Positions 23,329 through 36,900 of a stretch of 64,000 nucleotides of DNA are shown here, piece after piece. Under the pieces are notes generated by a model, which worked only from the letters and a program-made list of their open reading frames with translations, was not told where the DNA came from and made no database searches. Source of the stretch: Nyssa sinensis (Eukaryota; Streptophyta; Magnoliopsida; Cornales; Nyssaceae); contig CM018047.1 in the NCBI GenBank assembly GCA_008638375.1, forward strand, positions 52,956,679-53,020,678. Reading direction: 5' to 3'. Positions within the stretch are counted from its first letter, which is position 1. Every line of letters starts with the position of its first letter. Made by a program: the position numbers and the translations under genes.

Positions 23329-25195
23329 GTATGTTTATCTTAGTGGGTTTATGAGCACAGCTCGGCTGTGGCTCAATGGCTCAACTCTTGGGTCTTTGGG
23401 CTTAGTCAATGGCTTGGTTTTGGGCTTGATTCCCAGGCGCAACATGCATCTTTATATATATATATATATATTTGTTAAGTTCAGAACCAAATAACGGATA
23501 AGTCCGTTAAATCGAAGTAGGATATCACTAGTTTGACTAACTCAATAATCAATTTACTACCCTTGTAACCAAACAACCCAAAATGGATTAAAAAAAACTT
23601 TTAACTTTTCTTTAAACGACGTAGTTTTATTAAAGCTTAACTGCCACATGGGCCGGGTTTGACCCGAACCCGGATTCGACCCGATACTGAACAGTTCCTT
23701 CTTTATCGCGTTTCTAGCGACCCGCCGTCGTCTTCTCCAGTGCTGGAATCTATTTTTTTTTTAAGCTTTTAGACCATTTTTCTTCCACTGTTTTGACTGG
23801 TTTTTTATGCTAAATCCTCTTAAACTACATTTTTACTTGTTTGGGGTTAATTTCCTTCCTTAAATCACTACAAACAGACCTAGAGGAAATCCTAAGCCAT
23901 TTTTTCGATGACCATTATAGTCATTGTGATCTTGACCATTTCTCCACCAAAATCAATGGTTCTTTGATCATTTTGATCCTTGGGTGATCCTCAGTCATCA
24001 TAGGGTCTTAATATGGGGCTTAGATATCGTTTGGTCAATGTGACCGGTTATTCTCCTTTGTTAAGTTAGGTTGTTACAGGCTCGTTTCTAAGTTAAATGG
24101 CTCAGTTCTTTTTATTTTTTGAACCATTTTGGGTCTAGAGTAAGACCCCATTCCTAGAAAGTCATTTCTTTGTGGTTGGTTTCTAGGTAATTCTTTTGAG
24201 CTCTATTAATAGCGGTTCCTTTGAACTTGACATGTTGGAGGCTCTAAGCTGCTTTTAAGGGTCTCATTATGCTAAAAATATACTCAGAAGCTTAAATAAG
24301 ACAATGGAGTTTAGTCTTTTACCTTAGTTGAGCAGATCTTAAATTTTCTCTGATTTTTCTCTCCTCCTTCTTTCCGTCTACTAACAATCTCTTTAGTTCC
24401 CCTTTGCACGAAATCTCTCTCATTCTCTCACTCTTTTCAGTGGTGTTTATAGTTCTAAATGGGAGTTGTTTATAAGTTAGATATCCTTCTCTTGCATTTA
24501 ATATGTTTCTTGTTAAAAGAGGCTACAAGTAAGGTGTGGCACTGTTAAAGGCAGTTGATGGGTTGCTTGGAGTGTGCAGTTGTACTTATGCTAGGTTTCC
24601 TCTTCCCATAAGCAAGCCCACACCCCTTTCTCACCTTTTCCCTTATTTTCCTCACTTTCCCCATCTTTTCCTCCCCTTCATTGCTTGTATGCGGCTGTGT
24701 GCACACACACACAACACACTTTAGTGTATGCAATAGCTTCCCTCCTCATGCGTTAGTCACATGAGGGCTTAATTCTCTTTTTTGAGTTTTTCTTCCATCT
24801 TCTTCACTATTTTCTTGCACACATCTCTATGTTTTCACACACACACACACACTTGGTGGGTGAAATTTGACCTTCAATATATTATTATTTTCCTTTTATT
24901 TTTCTCAAATTTTTATGCATTTAATTGTAATTTTTTCTATTTTTCATAATTCATAAATAATTGTATTATTTGTTAATTATTGGCGATGCGTCTATTTACT
25001 TGGTCGTGATATTTGGAGATTATAGGGAATTGTCCTTTGTTGACTTCGACTGATCAAGTCAATTCATGATTGTACTAGACTTTGCGTCGATTAGGCTTCA
25101 TGTTGACACTACTTATGAATACTGAAGGACTTTTCATTGATTTAAGTTATGTTACATTATTTTAGATTCCCAGTTTGCTGGGAGGGGGTGTTACA
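21485..25195 (+). mobile_element. 3.7-kb solo LTR nested in another LTR, TSD GAACC
   Basis: The block starts TGTCACATCCCAGAACC and ends GGGAGGGGGTGTTACA. The termini are inverted (TGT.AC..CCC against GGG..GTTACA). Perfect 5-bp copies of GAACC flank it at 21480-21484 and 25196-25200. No gag-pol homology, PBS or PPT occurs inside. The length and termini suit a solo LTR of a long-LTR chromovirus (Del/Tekay-like), but the lineage is inferred from ends only. It also contains AC/TA microsatellites at 23295-23329 and CT-rich stretches. Confidence 0.82.
23295..23329. repeat. Compound (AC)n(AT)n microsatellite
   Basis: Uninterrupted AC followed by AT dinucleotides inside the nested solo LTR. Confidence 0.95.
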
Positions 25196-25284
25196 GAACC
25201 TCTAGGTAAGAAACCCTAGCCTTGGTTTCTTAGATCGAAGAGAAAATGGAAATGGATAGAGAAATGGGCTTTGTGCCCATTTGC

Positions 25285-25286
<2 letters not shown>

Positions 25287-25323
<37 letters not shown>
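25287..25323. repeat. (AG)n microsatellite
   Basis: About eighteen AG units in the distal part of the split gypsy LTR. Confidence 0.95.
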
Positions 25324-25327
<4 letters not shown>

Positions 25328-25726
25328 AAAGGATATAGAGAGAAAGCCCTAGAGAATAATGAATTCTTTAACTTGAATCTTCCTTTTATACTCCCCTTCC
25401 CTCTAATTACCTTTTTGCCATTCACTTTGTGGCTCTCATTTCCTTTATTTTTGCCCTTGTGGTCATTCTATTTATACATCGCTCATTTATCAATTTTATT
25501 AGCCTTTATAATATTTATTTCAATTTCATTATAGTATATCTCACTCACATAGACTTGCGAATACGGTAAAATGACTATTTTGCCCCTTTGGTCATTTAAT
25601 GGGTTTAAATAAGCTCTAATATTCTCCAACCCATTATTTGATATATTAAATCAATTATATACCATAATAATATATTATTAATATTTTAGTCTACTTATTT
25701 ATATTACAAAATTGCAGGACGTTACA

Positions 25727-26820
25727 TTTTTTCCTCCTTAAAAGAAATTTTATCCTCGAAATTTGGTTCATTATGGCTCCCACATTTTAGACACTTAGAT
25801 TAATCACTCATGATTTCCTTTCACAATTCTAGGTTACCATAATACCTATTATCCTCTATGTAATCTTCAAGGTTGATCGCAATTCTTTACGTTTATTGAT
25901 CTTCAATGTTCTTATTTATTTTGTTTGCCAAACATAAGAAATTTTTCCCTTACAATTCACATTAACATTGAGGTTCCTTTTCAAGGTACCTAGATACAAC
26001 AAAAATAGGCGAACCACAAGGGGTGTCAAAGTAATTTACCCTAAAATTTTCAAAATTTAAGTAGAGTCATTTAACACCATTAAAGGCCATGTAGCTTCGC
26101 CCATGTAGGAACCATCCCAAATAAATCAATTTTAGAATCGACCTAACCTAACCCATTTGGCTCGATTTCGGTTTGGTAATGTGCACCGTGGCTTCCAATC
26201 GATGCTACAAAAAAGTAAAAAATTAGCAATGGATCAAGACTAATTCTAAATTATAATTTTAGATACATTAGATAGAGAATTATAAGTTTTACTGATAGAA
26301 AAATGATGACTTCAGAGACCACGAACCACTCTATGCAAATGACATTAGTGAACATTACCAATAAATGCTTTTAAAAATGAATATTATTCCATATGTATCT
26401 AAATATTTTTCCTCGTTCCCATAAGTTACCATTGGAATCTATTATGCAGCTTCTTCAAAAACAAATTCCTATAACACCACGATAACTAAAATATTATTAA
26501 AATTGAAAGGGTGCTTTTGTTGCTACATGAGAAACAACACCCATCACTTGCCTATCCCTTTAGAACAGGACATTAGTCCATAAGATTCATCATATAAAAA
26601 TGTGTTAATATTACCTATTAGAATTTGTGACAAACACAAACAAAACTTCTTTAAAATCAAATAAATCCAATAAGAACTTTATCATAGACTTGCAACAATA
26701 AGTAATATGGATACTTACTTCCTAGAATTGTCTCGGGACCTTACTTATAATTTATTTCAAAACAAATTTAACCTATAGAAGTATTATACTAGAACCAAAA
26801 GCAAGACACACATTTGTAAT
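25727..26820 (-). other. Remnant of gypsy internal region (3' end of pol and polypurine tract)
   Basis: The first ~50 bases on the minus strand end in a CGAGGATAAAATTTC and purine-tract pattern, typical of the last codons and PPT of chromovirus pol. Further right no gypsy protein motif is readable, and stops are dense. I see nothing else in this stretch. Confidence 0.5.
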
Positions 26821-26945
26821 TGTAGCTGTGACTTATTGCATACATTTGTAATTACGGGGACTTGAACCCTTAACCTCCCATATGGAGTGGTGGAGAAAAT
26901 ACCAAGTAAGCTAGGGTTGGTCTAGGAAAATTGCAACCCTATATA
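26820..26945 (-). repeat. tRNA-derived SINE-like fragment
   Basis: On the minus strand there is TAGCTTACTTGG (A box-like, 26913-26902) and GGTTCAAGTCC (a perfect B box, 26868-26858). The 33-base spacing matches that of a polymerase III promoter. The surrounding sequence cannot fold as a full tRNA in my reading, so a SINE or tRNA-derived fragment is favoured. ACATTTGTAATT occurs twice nearby, on the 3' side. No target duplication was fixed. Confidence 0.45.
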
Positions 26946-27759
26946 AAAAAAAAAAATGACACAATTTAATAGAGAAATCCTCATAAGTCTCAACATATTA
27001 CAATTAGTGAACCCTTGAGAATCCCACATCAAGTAGACTTATCACAAAAAAATTAAGAATCACACATCAAGTAGGCCATCAGGGGTATCTGGTTTAGCAT
27101 TAGAAAATAATCCTTAGAGGCATTTCATCGAACAATACACAACCAAATCATTCATGAATAATAGATCAAGTGGCAAATGAATTATAAAATGGTAAGAAGT
27201 AGCAAATATAGCTTAATATATTTTTAAAAAACCTAAGGAATCAATCAAAGCAAATCAAATTCAATATTGATAACAAATCGGGAAGTCAAAAGGTAGAGCC
27301 TTAAGAAATTGAAATCTGATGAGGCAACAAAGATAAAACATGTACATCTCACAAGAATTTGAACTAGAACTTGGAGATTCGATAGACAAGAAAACCTTGA
27401 TTTTCCATAATCTCTAATACAAAGTCTTTTGTTGGACGGTTTGGCATCAATGATGGTGTCCATTTGGCGATGGCCACCCACAAAAATGATGAAGTTTTTA
27501 TATGCTTAATCTCTAAAAATGCTCGAAATGGCTCACCTCTACCGTCTTGGCGAATGAAGAAAAAGGTGATGATAGATCCATGAAGAAAGAGGGAAAAATA
27601 TAAATAGCAAAATTGCCGTGGACAAATGGAGAGAGAGAGAGAGAGAGAGATGTTGGCTTATACATCAGTGGCATTCCTGTCTTTTCATTAATAATTCTAA
27701 ACAGTAAATAATATCGGGATAACAAATACCACAGGCTCATTAGTTCGAATATGAGAGAC
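26946..27759. other. Intergenic DNA, no supportable gene
   Basis: It contains an A run near 26947 and a (GA)n run at 27630-27650. Minus-strand frames at 27245-27481 and 27513-27761 show no family motif. Confidence 0.5.
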
Positions 27760-27839
27760 AATTCGGTTCCGGGACAAATTTATCCCAGCCGAGGATTAAA
27801 TAGTCTAATCCTGTCATAATCCGGATACCAAACGTGCCC
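27760..27839 (-). mobile_element. MITE-like terminus next to the uL4m promoter
   Basis: The minus strand begins GGGCACGTTTGGTATCCGGA and continues with GACAGGATTAGAC. A GGGC.CGTTTGG start is common in plant hAT and PIF/Harbinger MITEs. A related terminus, in the same orientation, is seen at 49386-49403 (CATCCAAACGTGGCCC on the plus strand). The other end was not located. Confidence 0.35.
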
Positions 27840-27840
27840 G

Positions 27841-27950
27841 TAGTGTTCCTTTCTCTCCGTGTCTCGAGTCGTAGGGTTTCTCAACTTCTCTGTACAGACT
27901 TTCCCTCAGCTTACTCCACATCTCCACTCAAGCTGCCTTTCTCTTCTAGG
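27841..27950 (+). other. MRPL4: Non-coding first exon of uL4m (approximate 5' end)
   Basis: A pyrimidine-rich leader ends at CTTCTAGG with a GTAAGA donor at 27951. The matching acceptor (TTTCTTTACAG) ends at 28797, giving an 847-base 5'-UTR intron. The transcription start is inferred from composition only. Confidence 0.55.
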
Positions 27951-30900
27951 GTAAGAATTGAACCCTGAGCAGGTCTCATTTATTTTCCTGTTAGCTTTTC
28001 CTTTGCTTTCTGGTTAAGCGCGCGCAGATAGAGAGAGAGAGCCCCGTGTATTGTGTTTCCTTCAGTTTCTTTATTCATGATTGAATACACAATTGGAAAT
28101 TCCCATGCCCTTTTTCTTTAAGATTATTAACATGTGTTCTTCTCTTTTCCATGGTTTTGACAATGACTATTATATATTGATGTATGGCTTGGGTCTAATG
28201 AACAGCTACTTTTGAACTTGACTAGAGTTGCCATTGCTCTCTCTCAAATGTCTCTTATCAATATTGGGTTTATTTACATTGTAAAAGGGTTGTTGATATT
28301 TGAAGTGGTTGGTTGGTGTTTACTTTCTGCTGATTGGGTTCGACAAAGGAAAAGGGAGTTACGATTTTGACTTGGTTTTTGCAAGTTTCTGCTTTAATTG
28401 ATTAATAAATTTATATTTATGTGAATTCAATTGAGTTTGATTGAGTTATGGCAATGTGATTGTAGTGTGGATGATTTGATGGGTGCCCTAAAGCATATCT
28501 ATTTACAAGATTTTTTGTTTAATTCAATTCTAAAGAACTTCTCTTTTATGGTACAAAACTTCTAGTATACACTTACGTTTTCTTCTGCTATAAGAGAAGC
28601 TTATGAAGTGAGCTTTAGCTTGGTCTTTGTCCTTTTTTTTAACATATGAATTAGCAATGAAAACGAAGGTTACTGAAAGAATAACAGTGATGAAATGTGT
28701 TTCTCTTGGTGAAGATTCCACTATGTTCTAAATGGCTGCAGTGATGGCTGAACTATTAATCACAAGAAGTCCCTACTAAACTCATGTTTCTTTACAGAGT
28801 AAAGAACTGAGAATCTGAACTTTGGAGAGAAGATTTACATGTGACTTTCAGTTACTGCTCCTGGAATCTAATGCAATCAAGTCCTTGATTTCTGTTGGCA
28901 GCATGGCCATGTCAGTTTCCAGAAGACTTTTACATTCTTTGGGTTCCTTACGTGCGCTTGGTTACTGTGATTACCCAAGGATTTTGTGCCGGTCAACTTG
29001 TGTTTCTGATGGTAAGGCATATGTTTTCCTTTTATGGAATTTGTCTATGTACTGATCTTGTTTTGGCAATTAGATCTTTGTCTGGCTACTTAATTTAGTC
29101 TTTTTTTTTTTTCTTCTTGTAATTTCTCCAAACAGCCTTGTATGGCCATGTCTCTGGGGATAACGTTTCTTCAGTGGAATCTTCTAGCTTTGTTAAGGTA
29201 CATGCAGCCCCGTTTAGTTATCCTCTCTCCTTGTGTGAATTTTTTGATCTTTTTCTTCTTGAAATTTCTCTAGGGCTGGCATTGTATGTGTGACTATGAG
29301 GGTGATTTTCCCCAACTTTTCATCTTTTCATGAATGTGTTGATAAATCCTTTGAAAAAGCTAGTGTTGGAAGAGTGTTAGATTAGGCATTGAGACTCATT
29401 TTATTTTTACCATGCAATGAAGCCATGCTGTTAATCCTAATGCTTGGTTGGAATAATTATGTTAGTTGGTGATTGGATTAGCACATGAAAGCAAGATGAG
29501 CAATGATTTTAGTTTTGTGAATTTTTTTATGATTTTTGCCAAGAATCTCCTATATTTTTTTGGTGCATGCTTCATTAGGACCTAGCTTCAGGAGCCTCTT
29601 GAAAAATGTGCTCGAACACTGCTTTACATTGCCAGTTCTGAAGCTAAAACCAAAATCAATTACAGCTGCTAGTGTAGAACATTGAGTTTTATTATTGAAT
29701 TTTGCGAAACATACCTGTTAACGATCTTTTTGGATAAGTAATAAAATTTTATTAAAAAGGCACTCATGGTGGGTGCACCCTTATACAATCATTCTTTTCC
29801 CCCCCTTTTTTATAGGTAAGATATATATAACAAGAAAACTGCCTGAGGAGGGTGACCCCAAAATAAGGGAGAGCTCCACTTAGAGCTTTAACTCCCCCAA
29901 AAGCATTGCAAAAATTGAATTCATTAAGTGTGAATTTCTACAATCAATTCTATACAACTATAGAATCATAGAGTTGAAAAAAAGATACGAAATTGTCTAC
30001 AAACAAGTTTGAGTCCCCTATTAACCAAACATCATAACCTTTACATTTCATATTGGTGAATCCACTCTTTTAAACATTATTAGGAACCACTCTTTCTAGA
30101 TAACCCACCAAATGCATAGAGTAGCCATCCTCCAGATCTCTCTCACCCATTTCATGACAAAGCTTCCTCTCCACATTGAAAGAACCTCCATTTTGTTGAG
30201 ACATCACCCTTTGCACCCCAAATAGCCCAATTAAAAGGATCCTTATGGCTCTAGCTACTAAGCAATGAATCAAAAGATGTTCATTTCTTCATTATCTTTG
30301 CATATGCAGTACCAATTCACAATAATTTGACCCCTTCTCCACAAGTTATCCAAAGTCAGAATCTTCTCCAAAGCAACGTCCATCCAAAAAAGGCCACCTT
30401 TAAAGGGGCTTTTTCTGGACTTTCATGGAAAATCTTACCTTCCCTTCTCCTTTAGAACCTTGTAATCTGATTTTACCTCAGACACGCCTCTCTGGAACCC
30501 AGTCTAGTAAAAAAACGTCCCCATCCTCTTTTTGGAATAACCTGTTTGTACATCATGCAATAAAACTTCATAACTTCCTCCACCTTAGTCATGCATCTGT
30601 CCGGTAAAGTTGATATCCCATATTACATTCCCTCAGTCCTTTCAGAACATTCTGCACTGGTTGCCTGTTTGTTTGTAGCAATTTTGAATAATCGTGGAAA
30701 TATTTTCTAAAGTTGATCCTCATCACACTAATGATCCAACCAGAACCAAATCCTTCTCTCATCTCCCATCCTCCACCTAATGTGTTTGGAGAACTCATCC
30801 CATCCTCGCTTAATGCTTCTCCTAACACTAACTCCATAAGGAGAGTTGACCTTTCTAGAGAGCCAATCTCCAACATCTAACCCATACCTCCCTTCCACCA

Positions 30901-33900
30901 CCCTTCCCTGAAGATAGTTCCTCTCTATCCCGTCCTTTTAAATCCATTTTCCCAACAGAACATTGCTGAAAGGCGTTAGCTCCCTAATGCCGAACCCCCT
31001 TCCTTCAATTGACATCAAATGCTTTTTAAAATCCACTTGGTGATACTTGAATTCATCCCAATACCACTTCATAGGAAGTCTCTTTGAAGTTTCTCCGTTC
31101 ACCACCTATATTGGAATTTGGAATAAAGCTGTAAAATATGTAGGAATGCTATGTCCCCCCCTCTCTAGATAGGTACTCTTTCTTCCAACTTGCTAATCTT
31201 TTCTCAAATCTCTCAATAGTTGCATCCCACACCCTCCATGATCTAGGTGAAGCTCCAAGGGGAAGGCTCAAGTAGAATAATGGGAAGGAGCCTACCTGTT
31301 GAGTGGAAGTTAAATTTCCACATCCACTACCTCTCAAATTGCGACCATCTCACTTTTTTCCATGTTGATTTGAACCTTGAGACAGCCTGGAAACATATAA
31401 AAATACACCTCAAGAATATCAACTGAGCACACTCTACGTCATAGAACACCCCTATATCACCTAATGCAACTATTGGGCCACTTCCGATGGTATGCCCCCA
31501 ACTTCTCCAACTGAGAAGCCCCTCAGCATCCCTCTATCGACTGCCTTATACATTAAACCATTGAAAGCTTCCATGACTATGATGGAGAGATGTAGAGACA
31601 ACATATCCTCTCGACGAAGCCCTCTGCCACTACTTAAAAAACCTGCCACTTCTAAAAAAGCTTGCCAGAGAACCATGATTAGAATGTAAAACTTTTAGCC
31701 AAAAAAAAAAGTACTTCATTCATTTCCTCCATTTTTGCCCAAACCCCATCCTTAACATCATGTAAAGCAAAAGTCCCAACTTACATAATCATAAGCTTTT
31801 TGAATATCCAATTTATACATGACCCTTCACCTTTTGCTTTTAATCCTGGAATCTAGGCACTCATTAGCTTTGAGTACCATGCCCAGAAATTTTCTTTTAA
31901 CTTACACTTGTAAAGAATGATTTTCTTTTTAAATTTACTCTTTTTTTTAAAAAAAAAAAATTATCCGTGTGCAGAGATTTAACATGATCAAATAGCAGCT
32001 TTGATCATATGAAATTTAAATGGCATAGAGGATACTCAATTACATGAGGAACATAAACAAACAACAAGTGCTGCGCACGCCCCACCCCCCCGCCCCGGGG
32101 ACAAGCTGTGCCCTGTTTCTTGTTTTTTGGGGTAGTTGTGTCGACACTTTGATGTAGGACATGTCAAGAATACTTCTACAAGATTTCTTACCAAAGTTAT
32201 TACAGGCCAGAAATAAAGATTATCCCTTAGAGGTTGTTTATTATTGATTCTTGTGGTAAAATATTGGTTAGAATATTGGGCTTTAGGTTTGTAAGGTATG
32301 TGGGAAAAGAGGAACGATTTGGGGATTTAACTAGGCAATGCAAAGTTAGTTTTCTGGACCGTTTATAAAGAAAAGTTTTCTGGACTGTTCTGGGTGCTGT
32401 GAAAAATACCCATGAACAGTAATCTACTGTTTCGGGTCTGTTTCATGTTATTTTGGAAGCTATGATTGAATGGTTGGAGTTGAATGTTTGGGCTTGTAAA
32501 ATAGGATTTTATGATTGTAGAAAGGGGTTAGCTTTGGTGTGGTTGTATGGTTTTCAATGCTTTTTATAGTGGATAAAAACAGACGACGACGAAGAAGAAG
32601 AAATCTAGGAATCTCACCTAAACTTTTTTAGGAATCACCCCCAAAAGTAAGTTTGTATTATTTATCATACACTTTTCAATTCTCAAAAAATTCAACTCAA
32701 TTGAATAGAAATATCACGTCTTTTTTCTCAAGTGATTTTTAGTATATTTATCTTCATCGGTAAAGGTATTTACATTGAAGGCACCCAAGGGGGCAAACCC
32801 GTATACAAAAAAGGGGATTTGGCTTACAAAAAATCAATGCCTAAGTTCCCCCAAAAGTCTATATATGAATTTAAATACATGGAATTTGCCACCCTAGCCA
32901 AAAGTAATCTCAAAAAATGGTCTTTGAACTTCCAAGGTGGAAGTTCAATGCCATCAAAAAGCCTTCTATTTTGCTTCTTCCAAAGACACCACGAGAGGCA
33001 TAAAGGAGCAACTTTCTAGCAATCCTCAACTCCTTCCAGGTTCTAAAGCAATTCCAAGCTTTGAAAATGTCTTTGATGGTGGCCGGCATCACCCATTAAC
33101 ATCCAAATAGGGAGAAAATTAAATTCCATGCATCCCATGCCATTTCACAGTGGATGATAAATGGTCTACTGTCTCCTCCGTAGCTTTGCATAAATAACAC
33201 CTGCTAGGGAAAGTGAGACCTCTTTTTTGGAGGTTGTCACTTGTTAGAATTGCGTTCCATGTGGCCACCCAAGCAAACAAGGAAACCTTTTTAGGGGCTC
33301 TAGATTTCCATATAAGCCTCCATGGGAATTGGGAAGTGATCTGCCGCTTTCCCCACTAAACACTTGTAAAAAGATCGGGCAGTGAATTTCTTGGAGTTAT
33401 TTGCCAGGATTCTGTATCAGTGAGGACAATCTAAAACTCCGTAATAAAATTAAATTTTAATTCCATAAAATCTATAAAATAAATTGTTAGTAAATGTATT
33501 TTGAATAATTAAAAAGAACAAAAATTTTAAAGTTTGATCGTATTATTAACAACCACTTTGCCTGACCGTACCTTCTGATAAACATATTTTGAACAGAAAA
33601 TTTACTGAAGAATTATATGTAAACATTTGTTTAGTGCCTTTACCCTTGAAGTCATGTCCAACTGGTGTTTGGTTGGCTTATTGACCAAGTTCATACAGCC
33701 CATGCACAATCAACTGAGACGTAGACCTGGCTCATGATGGAATGTTCTTAATAGCCCTTTTAGCAAGCAACCTACCAACAATTGGATACCATTATATGAT
33801 GTTACATTACTTTGAAGGAGGCATGCCACCCATTTATAAGACACTTCCATGATTTTTGATAGTTTTTTTTTTTTTCCTTTTGTCACACTGATTAGTTTCT

Positions 33901-36900
33901 GCTTTCGTACTGAGACATGAAGTGCAAAAAATTGTTTTTAGTGCTTCTAACTTTCTTTCTTTGTCATAAGCATGGGTTTGTCTCCATAAACTTCCAAGAA
34001 CCAATGTCACCTTGCTACAACCAATCGGACCAAAGGAGATTTGTAATTACACTGGAGCTTAAAGTTTGATTCTTTTTTATATTCCTTATTCTTTGCAGCA
34101 TGAGATTGTAGTTAGATTGGAGATCTGTAGTTACAACGGAGTTTAAAGTTTGATTCTTTTATATATTCCTTAATTCTTTTTTCCACGAGATTGTAGTTAG
34201 ATTATCTTTTCAGCTGAGATGCTTTTTTATTTAAACTTTTTTCTAGCACAAACAGTAATGGGGTTTCAATGTCTGTTGCACTGAAGTGCTTAAATCTATT
34301 TCTTAATTCTTATTTGTTAGTTCCTGATTGATGTGGCACCTATTCTATTCAACATTCCAAATTCTTTGGACTTTTTGATTCTCTTTTTGCTGTTCTCTTT
34401 AAAGATAAAGAATGGGGCGGGGTTGTTTCAATTCTAATTATATCAATGAAGCCTGTTATCCTTTTCTTTTTCCATGTAGAGGGAGTCATCTTTCCTTGCT
34501 TTTCGAAGGCTTTCAACTTCCATCCTAACTCCTGGATCAAGTGAAGCTGCATTTCCTTCAGATTTACTAACCACAAAGCGTGTTATAACTCTGGAACATA
34601 CTCCAGGTATGAGGAAGACAGGAGTTTTTATCTTTTTATATATATGGGTTCTATGGTGTTGTTGACAAAACTGTCATAATTGTTGAAGTTGTTTGCTATT
34701 ATTATCATTATTGTGGATATAGTTGCACTTCTTGTTATTCAAAGGTGAGTCTTTGCACATGTTGGCATATTCTGTATGACAAACACTGCATTCTAAAAGG
34801 TTGCGTCTAAGTCCTTGTATAGTTGTGTTTGGTTTGCAAGCCTCAAGTGTTGAAGACTGAAGATATGCTTTGAAGCTTCACTTTCATGACGTTTGGTAAG
34901 ACACTTAGGTTGGTAAGTGTACTTAGAGACCTAATTTTAGGATTGGTTTATGTACACACTTTAGTGTTGACGAGTTTAAATTATGTTTTAGAGTGTGTTT
35001 ATGTAATTGGCTGCAAGTGTTCATGTTTTGGAACAAAACACTTTTTCTCACTAGGGCCATTCGAATGGGCTATTGGGTGTTCGAACTGTTGAATTGAAAA
35101 GGTGTGAATTTTTTTTTGGCAATGTCTAGCATTCAATGAGGGTTCTAACAAGAGTTGTTTTAGTGGTTTTATTTTGATCCATTAATCACCGTTTGAGCTA
35201 TGTTTTTTGGGCATTCAAACAAATGTAACTTAATTGTTTTTCAAAATAAATCATAGTAGCAAGCGTTCGACGATTGGATGAAGTCACATTTGATTGAAAT
35301 GCCTTTGGAATTTGAATGGTGTCTCAGTTGTTATAGAATGATCGGTTTGAAACAGGATAGGATTCTTGTGTTCTATAAATTCTACTTAGTCCGGGAGAGG
35401 CTAGGGCACGAACTTATTCTTTGATATTGTTCTCAAATTTTAGAGTTGTGTTTGTTCATTCAATTCATTAAGTTATCATCACAACCTTATGTTTCATGAA
35501 CCCTATGCCCTCACACTTTCATTGAATTGTTTGTTGCGCAACTTGGAGGATTCCGTTTTTGTATGTTGTTATCGGTGGATTCCAAGATCTGCTACAATAG
35601 ATTTTTCATTGGCGTTCATGGATTTGAGTGTTGCAGATTGTGGCGATCGCTTGTGGATTCAAATGTAGAGTTTGATCCGGGTGTCGGGAAGGTTTGTGGA
35701 ATTGTGTGTCAGTATATAAGTCGAGTCGAGTTTGTGAACTCTTTTAATTTTCATAGTTGATTGGCATGATCAGAACTAGGTCATGTGGTCTTTCTCAAAT
35801 GGATTTTCTAAGCAAAAATTCTTGGTGTTCTTATATGTTTATTTTTATTGCTTATTATTGCATTAATATTTAACAAAAATATTCACTTAGGATTTAAACC
35901 ACAGTTAACACAATTCGCTCTCCCCTAGCGAATTGTGATTTGGATTGTACGTTCCCAAAACGTAGATCATTTATGATTTGGAACGCAAGATTAAACATTC
36001 TAATTTAAAATGTCAAAGCCCAAAAAATCATGAATAATCAAGAAAATACATATATTTCATTGGAATCTTTATTTTATAATGGCTTAGGTTTGTTAGAAAC
36101 TTGGAATTTTCCCGGTATGTGTATATATATATATATATATGTGAATATTGTTACAAATATAATCGAAAAGAATATCACGTTGCAATAAACGTATTTTGTT
36201 CAAACAAAGCGACCCGAAGAAGCTTACTTCTAACGTATCAAGTTCTATAACAAGTGACAATCTATATACCTGTTCTCGTTCCATGTGTCATAACGATTTA
36301 TGTTTCAAGTAACATTCATTTAAACACTATTTAATCAACAACATAAATGGCCTCAGAGGTCACCCTTTACTTCTACACTCATATTGATCAGTGCTAGTAC
36401 AATAGTCAGACCTCAAGATAGAAGGCATGCACCATGATCATGGACCTTACTTTTTTTTTTTTTAGATAAGTAAATTGTATTCAAAAGCACCCAAGGGGGC
36501 CAACCCATGTACAAAAGGAGGCTCATAAAAATTAAAGCCTCATGCTATCCAAAATATTTACAAAATTATATACACATAAGGGGTATGCTTCTTTCACCCA
36601 AAAATATAGTCTTCAAAAAATGATCCTTAAACCTACATAAATCTATTCTCGTGCCTTCAAAGATCCGTTGGTTTTGTTCTCTCCAAAGGCACCAAAACAA
36701 ACATTTAGGAGCTATCTTCCTACCGTGACCCACTCCACCTCCCTGGGCTTAACTTCTCAAAAAATTTATCACCTCTCCATGTATCACCCAACGACACCCA
36801 ATCAAGGAAAACAAGAGGGTTCCAAATCTCCTTTACAAAGGAACAATGAAGAAATAGATGGTTAGTAGATTTATTATCTTGAAACCGCATACTACATCTA

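Larger units (their letters stand above)
19476..25726 (-). mobile_element. Gypsy LTR in minus orientation, split by a nested solo LTR
   Basis: The plus strand starts TGTCACGGTCCAAGTCC and ends GCAGGACGTTACA; these termini are imperfect inverted repeats with TG...CA ends. To its right the minus strand reads GAGGATAAAATTTC, TTTTAAGGAGGAAAAAA and then TGTAACGTCC. That is the usual end of a chromovirus-type gypsy pol gene plus polypurine tract leading into the 3' LTR. So this is the 3' LTR of a minus-strand gypsy element. Without the 3.7-kb nested insertion it is about 2.5 kb. No matching 5' LTR was found in the window. Confidence 0.75.

Noticed and set aside
26858..26913. tRNA gene
   Set aside because: A and B boxes are present, but I could not form the acceptor and anticodon stems, so SINE-like is preferred.
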